6,700 nt of DNA from a bacterium (GTDB lineage: Bacteria; JALSQH01), in contig JALSQH010000247.1 of NCBI GenBank assembly GCA_026985515.1, positions 1-6,700 of the forward strand, written 5' to 3'. Each line of letters begins with the position of its first letter. Positions within the stretch are counted from its first letter, which is position 1. The position numbers and the translations under genes were made by a program. Shown piece by piece: positions 6,494 through 6,700 of this stretch. The notes under the pieces are model-generated. The model saw nothing but the letters and a program-made list of their open reading frames with translations, had not been told where the DNA came from and made no database searches.

Positions 6494-6700
6494 GAGTGGT
6501 GATGCTATCATGGGAGTTTCCCCCTCTCCTTGCGGGGGGGATGGGGATGGCATGTTACGGGATGAGCAGAGCTCTTCTTGAAATGGGAGTTGAAATTGAT
6601 CTGATTCTTCCAACAGAAGAAGATGTGTATTTCCCTCTCAGGAAACCAGAAGATGTTGATATCCTGCCTGTAGAGAGTCCAGGTGGAAGAGTTATTGAAG
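6490..6700 (+). CDS. GT4/glycogen-synthase-like glycosyltransferase, N-terminus (3' end outside the window)
   Basis: About 70 residues are visible. MRVVMLSWEFPPLLAGGMGM followed by ACYGMSRALLEMGVEIDLILP is the typical first beta strand, glycine-rich loop and helix of GT-B fold, group 1 glycosyltransferases. The phrase GG-G-ACYG is most like the subgroup annotated as glycogen synthase-like enzymes, which use a nucleotide sugar to extend or start alpha-glucans. TTG at 6490 is the likely start and overlaps the TGA of the debranching enzyme (TTGA), so translation is probably coupled. ATG at 6502 would lose the first four residues. Context supports a role in glycogen metabolism. The nucleotide-sugar site lies beyond the window, so donor and acceptor are unknown. 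Confidence 0.85.
   Translation, partial: MRVVMLSWEFPPLLAGGMGMACYGMSRALLEMGVEIDLILPTEEDVYFPLRKPEDVDILPVESPGGRVIE

Noticed and set aside
6254-6613. Minus-strand open frame of 119 codons across the debranching enzyme-glycosyltransferase junction
   Set aside because: It overlaps two genes of known families, has no family resemblance, and is most simply a shadow frame.
1-6700. CRISPR array, insertion sequence or phage genes
   Set aside because: No regular repeat-spacer pattern, inverted-repeat-bounded transposase or phage protein was seen; coding is nearly continuous with known families.

Overview
The window is a compact, single-direction stretch of a bacterial chromosome. Six protein genes lie on the + strand, and one tRNA gene lies on the - strand. 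Bacterial hallmarks are RNase R, AGGAGG-type ribosome binding sites, a perfect TATAAT -10 box in front of the tRNA, and start/stop overlaps. Arginine is encoded almost entirely by AGA and AGG (only three CGN codons noticed in the 653-residue debranching enzyme). The proteins are rich in Glu, Lys and Ile. Together these suggest a thermophilic or thermophile-related bacterium. The PilZ-like N-terminal domain of the third gene resembles a type common in Deltaproteobacteria/Myxococcota-like lineages, but no marker gene here fixes the phylum.

Layout. (1) Bases 1-1144 hold the C-terminal part of RNase R (rnr), cut by the window edge and ending in a very basic tail. (2) Bases 1141-2175 hold a dGTPase-like HD-domain triphosphohydrolase (dgt), joined to rnr by an ATGA overlap. 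(3) Bases 2187-3452 hold a 421-residue protein with a PilZ-like domain, a long acidic Glu/Pro linker, one membrane helix and an AMIN-like C-terminal domain. The small gaps between these three genes suggest one operon. (4) The 123-base gap that follows contains tRNA-Arg(CCU) on the opposite strand. Its promoter overlaps the ribosome binding site and first codons of the next gene. (5) Bases 3576-4532 hold a D-2-hydroxyacid dehydrogenase of the glycerate dehydrogenase/hydroxypyruvate reductase type. (6) Bases 4532-6493 hold a glycogen debranching enzyme (amylo-alpha-1,6-glucosidase type), joined to the dehydrogenase by a TAATG overlap. (7) From 6490 to the window edge lies the N-terminus of a GT4/glycogen-synthase-like glycosyltransferase, which overlaps the debranching gene by four bases.

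The left half is therefore nucleic acid housekeeping (RNA decay, dNTP pool) followed by a membrane protein that probably links cytoplasmic signalling to the cell wall or a pilus. The right half is an alpha-glucan (glycogen) module, with a hydroxyacid dehydrogenase translationally coupled to its front. No mobile element, CRISPR array or phage gene is visible. Most of the content belongs to known families. The less ordinary points are the PilZ-TM-AMIN fusion, the antisense tRNA with its promoter buried in a neighbouring gene start, and the dehydrogenase-debranching enzyme coupling.
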